Below, piece by piece: positions 8,184 to 16,525 of a stretch of 64,000 nucleotides of DNA. The translations under genes and the position numbers were made by a program. The stretch's first letter is position 1, and each line of letters begins with the position of its first letter. The DNA is from a virus: positions 1-64,000 of IMG/VR virus record IMGVR_UViG_3300009514_000019. One strand, given 5' to 3'. The notes beneath the pieces are model-generated. The model had not been told where the DNA came from, did not search any database, and saw nothing but the letters and a program-made list of their open reading frames with translations.

Positions 8184-9398
8184 TTACTCAGTGAGGTTGT
8201 GTGGGCTTATCCAAATAACTTTAGGATGCTTATTACTTTCATTATTTACAATTTCTTTAAAGTGATTCCACGCCAGCACCAAAATAACATCAGGACTATA
8301 CTCACTTATTTTTTCAGGGGGAATTACTAACTGATGTGTGCCAGGCATTAATTTGCCTTGCTTATCCAGGGTGCAATCAACCACAACGTGGAGTAGGTCA
8401 GTTCCGATGTTACAATAGTTAAGGAGGACCGCTGCTTTTGCAGCCGCACCATACCCAATAACTTTTTGCTCAGAAAATTGATACGAACTTAACCTACAAA
8501 CTAAGTCATTTTTTAGTGTTAAAACATCCCCTTTAAACTTATTCCAATCCAACTTATTTTGTTGCTCCCTTTCAATATCCAACATTACTGATTTTGAATT
8601 TCCACCACTTGACTTGATGAAACACCGGATTGTTCCTCCATGTACATCAATGTGCTCAATACAAGTAACATAGAGGCCATTTGCATTCATCAATTGCACT
8701 AGGTTCCTAATACTGAAATATGATAAATGTTCATGGTATATCGTTTCCAGGGCTAACCTTTTGTACAATTCTGTTAAGTAGGGTACTTCGATAATACAAG
8801 TACCTTTATCACTTAATAATGCTTTAATCCCTTGGCAAAAATCATTCAAATTTGGCACATGTCCTAGCACATTGGCACAAAAAATTAAGTTTGCTTCCCC
8901 TTGTTTTTCAACAACCGCGTCAGCCACTTCCTTGCTAAAGAAGTCACAATATGTAGGAACCTGTCGATCCCATGCTTCCTCACATAAATTTTTGGATGGG
9001 TCAATCCCTAATAACCTGATATGGGAACCTTTATCCAAATGTTTCCTCACAGATTCCAAAACACTTCCATCATTGGAACCAACCTCCACCACTAGCCCAC
9101 TTTGAGGTAAATTATTGAGTATTACTTGGCTAAAATGCTTAACCATCCTTGGTGAGGATGCAGTGTGGAAATGGTACTCCTCAAATAATTCTTCTGGTGT
9201 AACTGTGTGCTTGAGTTGAACATGCCCACATTCCTCACACTGTGATAAACATAATGGATACTTAACTTCCTCTAAATTTGGCCGACCTGCTAATTGTGGA
9301 TACCTGAGTCCATTTGCTAAAGGTTGTTCACCTAAATCAAAAATATCAGTCAATAATGCACTGCCACAAATCCTGCAATCACTTATTTCAATAGTCAT
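8184..9398 (-). CDS. Zinc-dependent sugar C-methyltransferase-like protein
   Basis: 404 residues with the three-part layout of NDP-hexose C-methyltransferases. An N-terminal zinc region has CRICGS and CEECGHVQL (residues about 8-60), with FDLGEQPLANGLRYP between. The SAM-binding Rossmann domain follows (VVEVGSNDGSVL near 104, LLGIDPS). The C-terminal domain has VIGYGAAAKAAVLLNYC and ends in VLAWNHFKEI. Such enzymes add methyl groups to keto-sugars during deoxysugar synthesis. The setting among glycosyltransferases supports a glycan role. Length is typical. Confidence 0.85.
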   Translation of the reverse strand: MTIEISDCRICGSALLTDIFDLGEQPLANGLRYPQLAGRPNLEEVKYPLCLSQCEECGHVQLKHTVTPEELFEEYHFHTASSPRMVKHFSQVILNNLPQSGLVVEVGSNDGSVLESVRKHLDKGSHIRLLGIDPSKNLCEEAWDRQVPTYCDFFSKEVADAVVEKQGEANLIFCANVLGHVPNLNDFCQGIKALLSDKGTCIIEVPYLTELYKRLALETIYHEHLSYFSIRNLVQLMNANGLYVTCIEHIDVHGGTIRCFIKSSGGNSKSVMLDIEREQQNKLDWNKFKGDVLTLKNDLVCRLSSYQFSEQKVIGYGAAAKAAVLLNYCNIGTDLLHVVVDCTLDKQGKLMPGTHQLVIPPEKISEYSPDVILVLAWNHFKEIVNNESNKHPKVIWISPHNLTE

Positions 9399-9401
9399 TT
9401 T

Positions 9402-10046
9402 TTATCCTATGTTTGGGCCTGCTTCAAACCATGCCTTTGGGTCACTTTTATCACCACCTGCTATACTATTTACCTCTGCCACATCTACTAATTGATACCC
9501 TGCCCTAATCAATTTAATAGAATGTTCTACGTCACTATATGCGTGTGGGTGCTTCCCTGTCCAAGGTACTTCCCTTAGTACTTTTGTCCTAGCTGCAAAC
9601 ACTGCTTGCTGCATATGGTTATGGTGTTTTGGTAATTTAGTCATGTCCCCTGTAACAGTGTGGTAGTTACACTTCCTTACCGGCCCAGCCATTCCACAAC
9701 GATTTGACACCAATGGATTAATGATCTTCCTGACCCACAAAGGATTCCTAATAATCCCACGAGTTGCCAAAAAATGAATAAATACTTCACCTGTTGCTAA
9801 TTCAACTGCTTTATTTATACCACCTGCCCACCAAATATTGTAACCATCATTCCAATGGTATATGTCACAACTTATACACTTACCTGCCATACGACAACAA
9901 GTAGGTGAATTGTCTACAACTATTGTTTGTACGTTTCCTAATACTTGTTTAACACTAGCAAATATGTTATTTGCATTTTCAATAACTTTTTCAGAAGGTT
10001 GATACACTACTGTAGCTATTGTGAAAGGGCCGTTTAATATACTCAT
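9402..10046 (-). CDS. GT2-like glycosyltransferase, degenerate DxD
   Basis: 214 residues from ATG 10046 (MSILNGPFTIATVVYQP), two bases after the upstream stop; the longer frame only overlaps the neighbour. It has TIVVDNSP (sugar-nucleotide strand) near residue 43 and GYNIWWAGGINKAVELATGE near 66-85, as in GT2 enzymes. The usual metal-binding DxD after that helix is replaced by FLATR, so activity or metal use may differ. The C-terminus has YSDVEHSIKLIRAGY, typical of GT2 acceptor regions. Confidence 0.7.
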   Translation of the reverse strand: MSILNGPFTIATVVYQPSEKVIENANNIFASVKQVLGNVQTIVVDNSPTCCRMAGKCISCDIYHWNDGYNIWWAGGINKAVELATGEVFIHFLATRGIIRNPLWVRKIINPLVSNRCGMAGPVRKCNYHTVTGDMTKLPKHHNHMQQAVFAARTKVLREVPWTGKHPHAYSDVEHSIKLIRAGYQLVDVAEVNSIAGGDKSDPKAWFEAGPNIG

Positions 10047-10047
10047 T

Positions 10048-10617
10048 TTATTCCTTGGTAAATATTCGTGTTCCACTTCCATATGAGTGAGTATCGTCAA
10101 ATGTTTCACATTTCCAGGCTGTTCCCAATCTTTCGAGCATGTCGCCTGCACTCAAATTATAGTGACCTGGCCACAAACTAGGTGCTGCATAGTTATCCAT
10201 AACAAGTGTTTTCAATGAGTGCAAGTACTTGCACAATAATAGTTCAAATATTTGTGAACGATTAAAACCCTCAATTGTGTCAACAGAAATTATTGTCACA
10301 TTACTTTTATCCAATATTTCAAAGTATTTCAGTATATCCTGTTCCTGGGATAATATGTTATATGTGATATTTGTGATATCACTATGGATTAATTCATTTA
10401 ACACTTTTGTTCCCCACTCATCACATGTTTCAACTGCTGTAACATAGTGACACCTTTCAGCAAAAAATAATGTGCTGCCACCTGTTCCACATTCTACTAC
10501 AATATCGTCCTTATTTATATATCTATCAAGTGTGTATACTGCTTCAGGGACTAACCAAGGAGTGTGGTTACTTAAACAGTGTTTACCTTCCCACCAATTT
10601 TCCTCAATTTTCAACAT
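10048..10617 (-). CDS. SAM-dependent methyltransferase-like protein
   Basis: 189 residues from ATG 10617 (MLKIEENWW). The Rossmann motif I VVECGTGGSTLFFA is near residue 40, followed by the motif II-like acidic end VTAVETCDEW. A later TIISVDTIEG and LVMDNYAAP fit motifs IV/post-I of class I methyltransferases. Substrate unknown; glycan-cluster context suggests a sugar. It overlaps the sulfotransferase stop by 14 bp. The palindrome at 10219-10234 is in frame and encodes CKYLH. Confidence 0.7.
   Translation of the reverse strand: MLKIEENWWEGKHCLSNHTPWLVPEAVYTLDRYINKDDIVVECGTGGSTLFFAERCHYVTAVETCDEWGTKVLNELIHSDITNITYNILSQEQDILKYFEILDKSNVTIISVDTIEGFNRSQIFELLLCKYLHSLKTLVMDNYAAPSLWPGHYNLSAGDMLERLGTAWKCETFDDTHSYGSGTRIFTKE
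10219..10234. repeat. Dispersed palindrome, TA centre, inside methyltransferase
   Basis: GTGCAAGTACTTGCAC, perfect. Read as Cys-Lys-Tyr-Leu-His in the methyltransferase-like gene, a different frame from the VQALA copies. Confidence 0.95.
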
Positions 10618-11134
10618 AATTGTCACGCCCACGATTAATTCCAGGATTGTATTTCTTATTCAATATTTTTCTAACTTCTTCAAAATCACACTCAGCGTTA
10701 ATGCACTTTACGAAATTTAGCCAAAACCATTCCAAGTCCTCCAAACGAACTGTTATTAAATTAGGAACAGTTGTAAGGTATTTATTGACACAATGATAGT
10801 ACGCCATCGCTACTTTTTCTGTGACTCCATGAGTCAGGAATACTTGAAAAGCCCATGCCTTTAAATACTCTGGGCATTGCTCAAGCAAGGATTTTATACA
10901 TGCTTCTTTTTCCCGTACTAAATGAACAAACCTTGCATCAGGATATTTATTTTGAAGCAGTGCAAGTGCTTGTACATTCTGCACCGCTACTTCAATATGG
11001 TTATCAGGGTACTCAAAATCATGCACTTGACCTGCAAATGTTTCATGTCCACAGGTATAGTTTTTAATTGTTTTACATGCCTGATAAAAAGTACTAGAAC
11101 CACACCGACCTGTTCCAACAACAAATACCCTCAT
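10604..11134 (-). CDS. Sulfotransferase-like protein
   Basis: 176 residues. The N-terminal GTGRCGSSTF (residues 7-16) is the PAPS 5'-phosphosulfate-binding loop of sulfotransferases. ARFVHLVREKEACIKSLL near 66-82 matches the 3'-phosphate-binding region with its conserved Arg and Ser. It would transfer sulfate to a sugar hydroxyl. At 176 residues it is shorter than most family members but both cofactor motifs are present. It overlaps the upstream glycosyltransferase stop by 4 bp. A one-mismatch palindrome at 10960-10975 encodes VQALA. Confidence 0.82.
   Translation of the reverse strand: MRVFVVGTGRCGSSTFYQACKTIKNYTCGHETFAGQVHDFEYPDNHIEVAVQNVQALALLQNKYPDARFVHLVREKEACIKSLLEQCPEYLKAWAFQVFLTHGVTEKVAMAYYHCVNKYLTTVPNLITVRLEDLEWFWLNFVKCINAECDFEEVRKILNKKYNPGINRGRDNYVEN
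10960..10975. repeat. Dispersed palindrome, one mismatch, inside sulfotransferase
   Basis: GTGCAAGTGCTTGTAC, one base off. Encodes Val-Gln-Ala-Leu-Ala between the two PAPS-binding motifs. Confidence 0.85.
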
Positions 11135-11862
11135 AATACTTCCTTCACATCTGTTGCCCCATTGTAATTTTCTTTTTTACTATAGGTCCAACTTATGGAT
11201 TTGTTCATATGGTCAAAGTAATATTGATCTTCCTCACTCCAATCACCTTTCCCTCTCTCCCAAGGTATGTGGTGGACCATGTAAGGTGCTCCTACTCGAA
11301 GTGCTTTTGCACTACAATCCCAATACTTTTGTTCAGATGCGTTATAAATATTATACAGAGCAAATGTGGTATCTATGGGAGCTTCATAATAAATTTGACT
11401 ATCCGAAAATAATTCAACAGGCCGTTCCCAGAATTGTTGCTCCCACTCAATTACCTTCTCATGCCAATCCTGGTGAACATTGCTAATATCCAAGGACGGC
11501 CCACACTTATGAACACACCCAGAAATTAATCCACGCTTTAGTACCTCAATTGTATCATCGGGCAATGTGCTTAACTCAAGGTCAGGGTCAGTGACAACAT
11601 AATACTCTGTATTCCACTTTTCAATAAAATCATGCACATTAGTTAGTATGTGCTTCCATACATTCCTATGTGGGTAGGATTGTTGATATTGCTCACTTAG
11701 GAACACTTTTGAACAAGGGTACGTGTTATACCACTCAAGCAAAGGTGGGTATGTGCTAGCGTTGTCAACAATAACAGGGACAAGGTCAAGTCGCTGGCAT
11801 TGCTCCACGGTATTTCGTATCATTGATAGCCTATCCTTGGCTATGATATATGCAGGAATCAT
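11131..11862 (-). CDS. Glycosyltransferase, GT-A fold
   Basis: 243 residues. It begins MIPAYIIAKDRL and has VIVDNAST near residue 30, a nucleotide-sugar strand. YVVTDPDLELS near 95 is a DxD-type metal site. The end has HHIPWERGKGDWSEEDQYYF, resembling the C-terminal catalytic part of family 2/A glycosyltransferases. It heads the sulfotransferase-methyltransferase-glycosyltransferase run and follows the long leader region 11863-12247. AAGGA lies 5 nt before ATG, directly after the palindrome at 11874-11889. Confidence 0.78.
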   Translation of the reverse strand: MIPAYIIAKDRLSMIRNTVEQCQRLDLVPVIVDNASTYPPLLEWYNTYPCSKVFLSEQYQQSYPHRNVWKHILTNVHDFIEKWNTEYYVVTDPDLELSTLPDDTIEVLKRGLISGCVHKCGPSLDISNVHQDWHEKVIEWEQQFWERPVELFSDSQIYYEAPIDTTFALYNIYNASEQKYWDCSAKALRVGAPYMVHHIPWERGKGDWSEEDQYYFDHMNKSISWTYSKKENYNGATDVKEVL

Positions 11863-11873
11863 ATTATTCCTTT

Positions 11874-11889
11874 ATGCAAGTACTTGCAC
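11874..11889. repeat. Dispersed palindrome, TA centre, before glycosyltransferase
   Basis: ATGCAAGTACTTGCAC. The ribosome site AAAGGA follows directly on the coding strand. Confidence 0.93.
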
Positions 11890-11976
11890 CGACAGGTCGG
11901 CCCCAAAATTTTTTAGGTATAGTTTAACCTAAGATTTGACTATTTGATATATCTTAGTTGTTTGTGCAACTTTGAT

Positions 11977-11992
11977 GTGCAAGTACTTGCAC
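11977..11992. repeat. Dispersed palindrome, TA centre, in leader region
   Basis: GTGCAAGTACTTGCAC, perfect, 87 bp upstream of the neighbouring copy at 11874 in transcription order and about 75 nt after the putative 12074 promoter start. Confidence 0.96.
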
Positions 11993-12036
11993 TACTCAGT
12001 TCGCTTCGCTCACGCAACCATCGTGCTCGCATCTGG

Positions 12037-12063
12037 CTGCATTCCGCACATCGTGTGCGGTGC
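12037..12063 (-). promoter_or_regulatory. Leader hairpin after the 12074 promoter
   Basis: On the minus strand CCGCACA-CGA-TGTGCGG forms a perfect 7-bp stem with a 3-nt loop at the start of the transcript, followed by GC-rich leader. No T-run follows, so it is more likely leader structure or transcript protection than a terminator. Confidence 0.5.
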
Positions 12064-12073
12064 TTACGCGAGT

Positions 12074-12082
12074 ATTATAACA
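12074..12082 (-). promoter_or_regulatory. Probable extended -10 promoter
   Basis: Minus strand TGTTATAAT carries the TGn extension and a consensus TATAAT (12074-12079). No good -35 is present at 16-18 bp. It would drive the glycosyltransferase-sulfotransferase operon. Confidence 0.5.
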
Positions 12083-12247
12083 TATTGTTAAGTGACTTGC
12101 CTATTACTATTTGCAAGGATTATGAAAAAATTTCCTAATCCCTTCAACTATTGTTTTCCACCAACTAGGAACCCCGACCGGGGCTGATTTCCTGGGAGGT
12201 CAATAAGATAATTTACGTTTTTCATTACCTAGTTTCATAATGATTTC

Positions 12248-12616
12248 CTATAAAATTGGAAAAGCGACAAATTCCACTAACTCATGTGCAAAAGGATTTT
12301 TATCCCAATCAAATTTTCCTATGTCATCACAAAAATGACTATACCCGTTAATAATATAATTAGTTTCAAAATAAGGACTTAGTATATATTCCTGTACCCA
12401 CTGAGTCCTTGACCCCTCGTTTCCTGGTGCTGTGGTGTCCCAACCATGTTCCCTAAATATTGCACACAAATCAAACTTAACAACCTCCCCATGAATGTTA
12501 CGATCGCATATTCCCACACCCGCACAGCAGCTAGAGAGAATATTTGATAATTCCGCAGCATCCCACAAGGTTGAATATAACTTACCACTTACTTTTAACA
12601 CACCATTGTACTTCAT
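12248..12616 (-). CDS. Unknown protein, tandem paralogue A
   Basis: 122 residues of unknown family. It is clearly related to the next gene upstream (12625-13026): both start MKYN, share LWD...E near residue 18, a KFDWDKNPFA/EFEWDKTPFA-type block, and end in an xAFPIL C-terminus. The 3' ends also match at DNA level. A tandem duplication is the simplest explanation. Placement after a capsid-size glycosyltransferase suggests a modifier or appendage role, but no motif shows it. Confidence 0.65.
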   Translation of the reverse strand: MKYNGVLKVSGKLYSTLWDAAELSNILSSCCAGVGICDRNIHGEVVKFDLCAIFREHGWDTTAPGNEGSRTQWVQEYILSPYFETNYIINGYSHFCDDIGKFDWDKNPFAHELVEFVAFPIL

Positions 12617-12624
12617 AATGTTTC

Positions 12625-13026
12625 CTATAAAATTGGAAAAGCAATTATTTCAATCAACTCAGTTGCAAAAGGTGTTTTATCCCATTCAAATACACCTACT
12701 GGTACTCCTGTGTAACTTTCAATCACGTAATTATCACAAATGTATGCTTCAAGTATGTTTATTTTAATCCATTGCCCCTTTTGTTCATAGGGAGGAACTT
12801 CGCCACTAAAGATAGTACCATTACGATTTAATTTCAATTCACTGAAAATTTGTTCCAAATCCCATTTTTGAATTCTTTGCTTAATACTTCTATCCAATAT
12901 AGAAATACCAACACTAAATGCGGCTAAAACATACGCAAATTCGTCAGTATCCCAAAGGCAGGAAAGTAGCTTGGGCTGCTCTTGCCCACCGTCCACCTTG
13001 GTCATAAACGCAACATTATATTTCAT
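12625..13026 (-). CDS. Unknown protein, tandem paralogue B
   Basis: 133 residues, paralogous to the gene just downstream. It shares the MKYN start, the LWDTDEFAYVL segment, FEWDKTPFATELIE and the terminal IIAFPIL. The WDLEQIF/FDLCAIF helix is also common to both. Its ATG overlaps the upstream glycosyltransferase stop by 4 bp. No known domain recognised. Confidence 0.65.
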   Translation of the reverse strand: MKYNVAFMTKVDGGQEQPKLLSCLWDTDEFAYVLAAFSVGISILDRSIKQRIQKWDLEQIFSELKLNRNGTIFSGEVPPYEQKGQWIKINILEAYICDNYVIESYTGVPVGVFEWDKTPFATELIEIIAFPIL

Positions 13027-14345
13027 AATGACTCCTCGAAACTTTCGATTGTGGCAGTTTGGATTTTAACAACACTATACCCCATGTTATCATAATCTTC
13101 CGACTTACCAATACCGCTACGACCTATGTTTTCAGCTAAATTTACCTTGGGGTTTAATCGTATCCAACCCCGTTTATGTAAAACATTCAGCACACATCCT
13201 TCCTGGTTTGTTTGTATTGCATTCAGCGAACCCTTCAGTACAGATAATTTATTATCGCTGACAGGGTATCCTTCACGTAACTCACAAATAGGAATTGAAT
13301 CGTACCATTTAAAAATAGTCCTGTGTGGACGCTCATTATACCTGCTAAATAAATAATCACTTTCATATTTGTACACAATATCCTTTATGTCATCCCAACA
13401 TTCCCTACTCATTGAGTACGCCCATAAGTTATCTATGTTTACTTCAACATAGCTACTTGGTGGTTCACTTACATTATACTGCCAACCTTGTACAATGCCA
13501 ACATTATTTTTGTATTTATTTTTAACCAACCAACTCCACAGGTTAACCATCATACCCAGGTAATTTGGTGCAACTATAACATCATCTTCAATAATGAACA
13601 CGTAATCAAAATGCAAATAATCAAATAGTTGCCTACGTGCATCAATTATGTTTTTTCCTGCACCAAAATTGCAAGGTCGGCAAACGATATTAGCATTAGG
13701 TAAATATTGTTTTAGTATTACAATATGCTGGGCACTGTCTATATCTTTGGAAATATCAGTAGGTTTATCCAAAAATAGGAACACTGGCCACTGTTTAGAT
13801 TCTGGGTTTAGTGCAAGTGCTTGCACACACTTTGTAAAATATTCCAACCTATTACAAGCAATCAACGCAATACAACACTCAGGGTGAATTGTTTTACCAA
13901 AATCAGGAAAATCTTCCCTTATGTCATATTTCGGAACTACATAATCTATTGGTATTTCATCAACATAGTTAACAGGTTTGACCTTACTAACACTTTCTTT
14001 CATAAGTTTCCTGGGGTTCCCCAATGTTTTCCACACAGGTACATTGCTGCCAACCAATATTTGAACATACCCACTAATAAAACTCCTGCCAAACCAACGT
14101 AGCTTCTTATCATCGTATGTTAAAATTGCGAAAATTTTACCAGTGTCGGGTTCAAAGATATTAAGTACTAATTTATTCCTGAGTTTTTCAAAAACCAATG
14201 TATATGGGTAAAGTTGGTCTCCCACAACAATATGTGTTTCAGTAAACCCCACCTCGCCAGTATGTTCATTGGAAGTCCATTCCCAGCTAGTTGTAATAAC
14301 TGTTTCTGCAAGTAATTGTTCAAACTCTTGAATTTCCATTTTCAT
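13023..14345 (-). CDS. Two-domain glycosyltransferase
   Basis: 440 residues. The first 150 have no recognised fold. From about 155 a GT-A domain begins with CCIALIACNRLEYFTKCVQAL, then VCRPCNFGAGKNI near 218 and FIIEDDVIVAPNYL near 246, whose EDD supplies the metal-binding DxD. The layout resembles GNT-I/GT13-like or GT2 enzymes. NDP-sugar transfer is well supported; the acceptor is unknown. It lies between a tail/baseplate gene and the paralogous pair. The palindrome at 13811-13826 is in frame (VQALA) inside the catalytic domain's first helix. Confidence 0.78.
   Translation of the reverse strand: MKMEIQEFEQLLAETVITTSWEWTSNEHTGEVGFTETHIVVGDQLYPYTLVFEKLRNKLVLNIFEPDTGKIFAILTYDDKKLRWFGRSFISGYVQILVGSNVPVWKTLGNPRKLMKESVSKVKPVNYVDEIPIDYVVPKYDIREDFPDFGKTIHPECCIALIACNRLEYFTKCVQALALNPESKQWPVFLFLDKPTDISKDIDSAQHIVILKQYLPNANIVCRPCNFGAGKNIIDARRQLFDYLHFDYVFIIEDDVIVAPNYLGMMVNLWSWLVKNKYKNNVGIVQGWQYNVSEPPSSYVEVNIDNLWAYSMSRECWDDIKDIVYKYESDYLFSRYNERPHRTIFKWYDSIPICELREGYPVSDNKLSVLKGSLNAIQTNQEGCVLNVLHKRGWIRLNPKVNLAENIGRSGIGKSEDYDNMGYSVVKIQTATIESFEESL
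13811..13826. repeat. Dispersed palindrome, TG centre, inside glycosyltransferase
   Basis: GTGCAAGTGCTTGCAC, encoding Val-Gln-Ala-Leu-Ala in the first helix of the GT domain. Confidence 0.95.
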
Positions 14346-14352
14346 AATCCTT

Positions 14353-16188
14353 TTATACTGTTATTGAGGTGGACAAGAAAGGCAAACTTAAAAACCATTC
14401 CCCTGAGTTGCAAGTAAAACGCAAATTTGACAAGTTTGCTAAAGGAGCATATACCAAAGTAGCTGTCCCGCTAGCTGTTAAAGTAGTGGATACACCACTA
14501 GATACATCGTCAATAGTAAAACTGCCTGTAGGGCTAATTAGTATTAACTCGGCAGTGAATGTGAACACCTGGCCTATTTGAACAAACACAGGTTGATATA
14601 CCACTCCACCAGCCTCGAATCCGAAGTAGCCAGATAATGCAAATACACCTCCATTTGAAATCCAGTTTACCTGGTTGATGCCACATAGTTCGGGGTAGAT
14701 GAGTAAATTACCACTAACATAAGTACGACCAGCCAATTCTGTGAAACACTCAATTCCTATATCCATAAGCATCTCGCTAGTTTCAATATTAGCAACTGCG
14801 TGGATATCTGTTATGCGGCCAGTTAGTTCCTGTTCAGTGTTAGGGACTGTTATTGTAATTACATCATTAACTTCCAAAACAGGTAGGAACTTTGTAATTA
14901 CTTTAAATTTGTTCCTGCCCATTAGGAATTCTTGTATTTTACGAATTCCAATAAGGAATGCTCCGAACCCTGTGGAAATATACTGATTGTCCCACTCATC
15001 TGTTACTACACCAAATTCTGCTTGTAGTAATAAATCATTTACAATCATTTCCAACTTATTTCGATCACCGGAATTTCCACCAAAACTAGGGTCTTTATTA
15101 CCAATAGAAAAAATTCCTGGGGGAACACCTGCTAAACTTGATAGGGCTTTATCATGTGTTTTAACCCTATCTAAATGTGGCTTAATTTTATTTGTGTCAT
15201 TTTCAAGTTCGCCTGTTGATTTATTCCTGCCAAATACTTGATAAACAGTTTCAGAATCTGTCCCTGCGTCCAAGAATGTTGAATCCTTGGGAGTTGTATG
15301 TACTGTGGCTGTAGCATCCTTTAAATCTGCACTTTGCATAGAATCAAATTGAAGGTCTCCCCCAAGTATGAAACTAGCATTAGTAAGATCACTTTTGGAA
15401 CCTCCCAAATTCTTTAACACAAGGTCAGAGGAAGGTTCCCCTAGCCCATTTCGATAACACTTAGATTTAGTTAGGTTTGAAGGAGCTTTAGTAGGGTCGC
15501 CAGATAATAGCCGAGGTCCACAATCATACCTACTTACAGGACGTGCTCGAATCCTGATACGAGATGGGCCTTTTTCCGTATTGCGAACCCTAGTAACTTT
15601 TTCAATAGCTTCAGGTGGTAATACGTAATCCACAGCACTGTTATGATCTTTCCAAGGTTCAATTACTAAATCACCACCTACTTGTACAAACATATCAGAA
15701 TGACAACATTGAGCTAATTTTAGGCACTCTTCCCACACGTTGCTACCTTGTACGACGCCTTGAATAATTGGAGCAACAGCCGCCGTTATAGAAAACAAAG
15801 TAACTGGGATACCACAGTAAACTTGTAACACATCTAACAACACTGTTCCAGCAGTTGTATCATAGTAGTGAGTGTTGATAGGTTTGTTATTCAATGTGCT
15901 GAAGAATGAGGCGATATTTGCAGTAAAGTACTTATTTGCAATTTCAACACCATCATCAATAGAATGAATAGTGCCCCTTAGCCAATTTGTAATACCTTCA
16001 AAAGCAGTGTCATCAGCTAAGTCGGAGGAAACAACAATTTCACTTGAGATAGAAAGTGTATTCCACCTTAAATCTGCACCATATTGTAAATCCTTGTTTA
16101 CAAACTGAGCAACTCCAGACATGCCACTAAACAGTGAGTATGTTGCTTCCCAAGCATACAAATCTGATAAAGCCAATGGACTAGACAT
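14353..16188 (-). CDS. Tail/baseplate hub-like protein
   Basis: 611 residues from ATG 16188 (MSSPLALSDLY); AAGG at 6-nt spacing and a TAATG overlap with the upstream stop favour it over the frame's first Met at 16209. The first 220 residues, with TTAGTVLLDVLQVYCGIP and GSNVWEECLKLAQCC, resemble baseplate-hub proteins (gp27/late-gene-D-like). FKVITKFLPVLEVNDVITITVP near 450 fits the second hub domain. The last 100 residues are beta-rich with FTIDD and LTASGT, perhaps a carbohydrate-contact domain. It would sit at the tail tip. The specific hub assignment is inferred. Confidence 0.6.
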   Translation of the reverse strand: MSSPLALSDLYAWEATYSLFSGMSGVAQFVNKDLQYGADLRWNTLSISSEIVVSSDLADDTAFEGITNWLRGTIHSIDDGVEIANKYFTANIASFFSTLNNKPINTHYYDTTAGTVLLDVLQVYCGIPVTLFSITAAVAPIIQGVVQGSNVWEECLKLAQCCHSDMFVQVGGDLVIEPWKDHNSAVDYVLPPEAIEKVTRVRNTEKGPSRIRIRARPVSRYDCGPRLLSGDPTKAPSNLTKSKCYRNGLGEPSSDLVLKNLGGSKSDLTNASFILGGDLQFDSMQSADLKDATATVHTTPKDSTFLDAGTDSETVYQVFGRNKSTGELENDTNKIKPHLDRVKTHDKALSSLAGVPPGIFSIGNKDPSFGGNSGDRNKLEMIVNDLLLQAEFGVVTDEWDNQYISTGFGAFLIGIRKIQEFLMGRNKFKVITKFLPVLEVNDVITITVPNTEQELTGRITDIHAVANIETSEMLMDIGIECFTELAGRTYVSGNLLIYPELCGINQVNWISNGGVFALSGYFGFEAGGVVYQPVFVQIGQVFTFTAELILISPTGSFTIDDVSSGVSTTLTASGTATLVYAPLANLSNLRFTCNSGEWFLSLPFLSTSITV

Positions 16189-16520
16189 TAGATGCCTTCT
16201 TTCTGCCATTTACTGCCGGAAGGGTACTTACATCCCCATAGTTTTTTCTTGCTTGTATCTTCTTCATATAAAGCGAGATTTAATAATAAGTGCCTATCAG
16301 AAATTGTACAACCACAAATCCCGCAAGCAAGTTGGTCAGTAGGGGTTATAACTACTTTTGGACAAGCACCACAAATTTCCAATCTTTTTTGTATTCGTTC
16401 ATCACTAACCTTATCCGCTGTCGTAACCGCTAATGCAGCAGATATCGTGTCCTTCAATAATTGTGGAGCACCTTTTATTTCCCACAACTTGCGAAGGAAG
16501 TACTCATAACGATTGCTCAT
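16188..16520 (-). CDS. Small phage zinc-ribbon protein
   Basis: 110 residues. The pattern RLEICGACPKVV, then LACGICGCTISDRH, then CKYPSGSKW is that of the small phage zinc-ribbon family (RLxxCxxC...CxxCGC...CPxxKW) found near tail genes in many phages. Two CxxC pairs would bind one zinc. Biochemical role unknown. The stop TAA shares a base with the ATG of the tail gene downstream. Confidence 0.75.
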   Translation of the reverse strand: MSNRYEYFLRKLWEIKGAPQLLKDTISAALAVTTADKVSDERIQKRLEICGACPKVVITPTDQLACGICGCTISDRHLLLNLALYEEDTSKKKLWGCKYPSGSKWQKEGI

Positions 16521-16525
16521 AATGA

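Larger units (their letters stand above)
11863..12247. other. Gene-free regulatory region
   Basis: This 385-bp gap has no supportable gene. It contains two palindromes (11874-11889 and 11977-11992), an extended -10 promoter at 12074, and a structured leader with the perfect hairpin CCGCACA-CGA-TGTGCGG. There is an imperfect inverted repeat at 12115-12144 and a short hairpin AGCCCC-GGTC-GGGGTT near 12168-12183. It separates the tail/paralogue genes from the glycosyltransferase operon. Confidence 0.7.

Noticed and set aside
11300-11325. A partial site-like string in the glycosyltransferase gene at 11131
   Set aside because: Only half of the site is recognisable, with an extra base in the middle.
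12115-12144. Inverted repeat as a terminator after the paralogous pair
   Set aside because: The stem is interrupted and the T-run lies in the loop, not after the stem.
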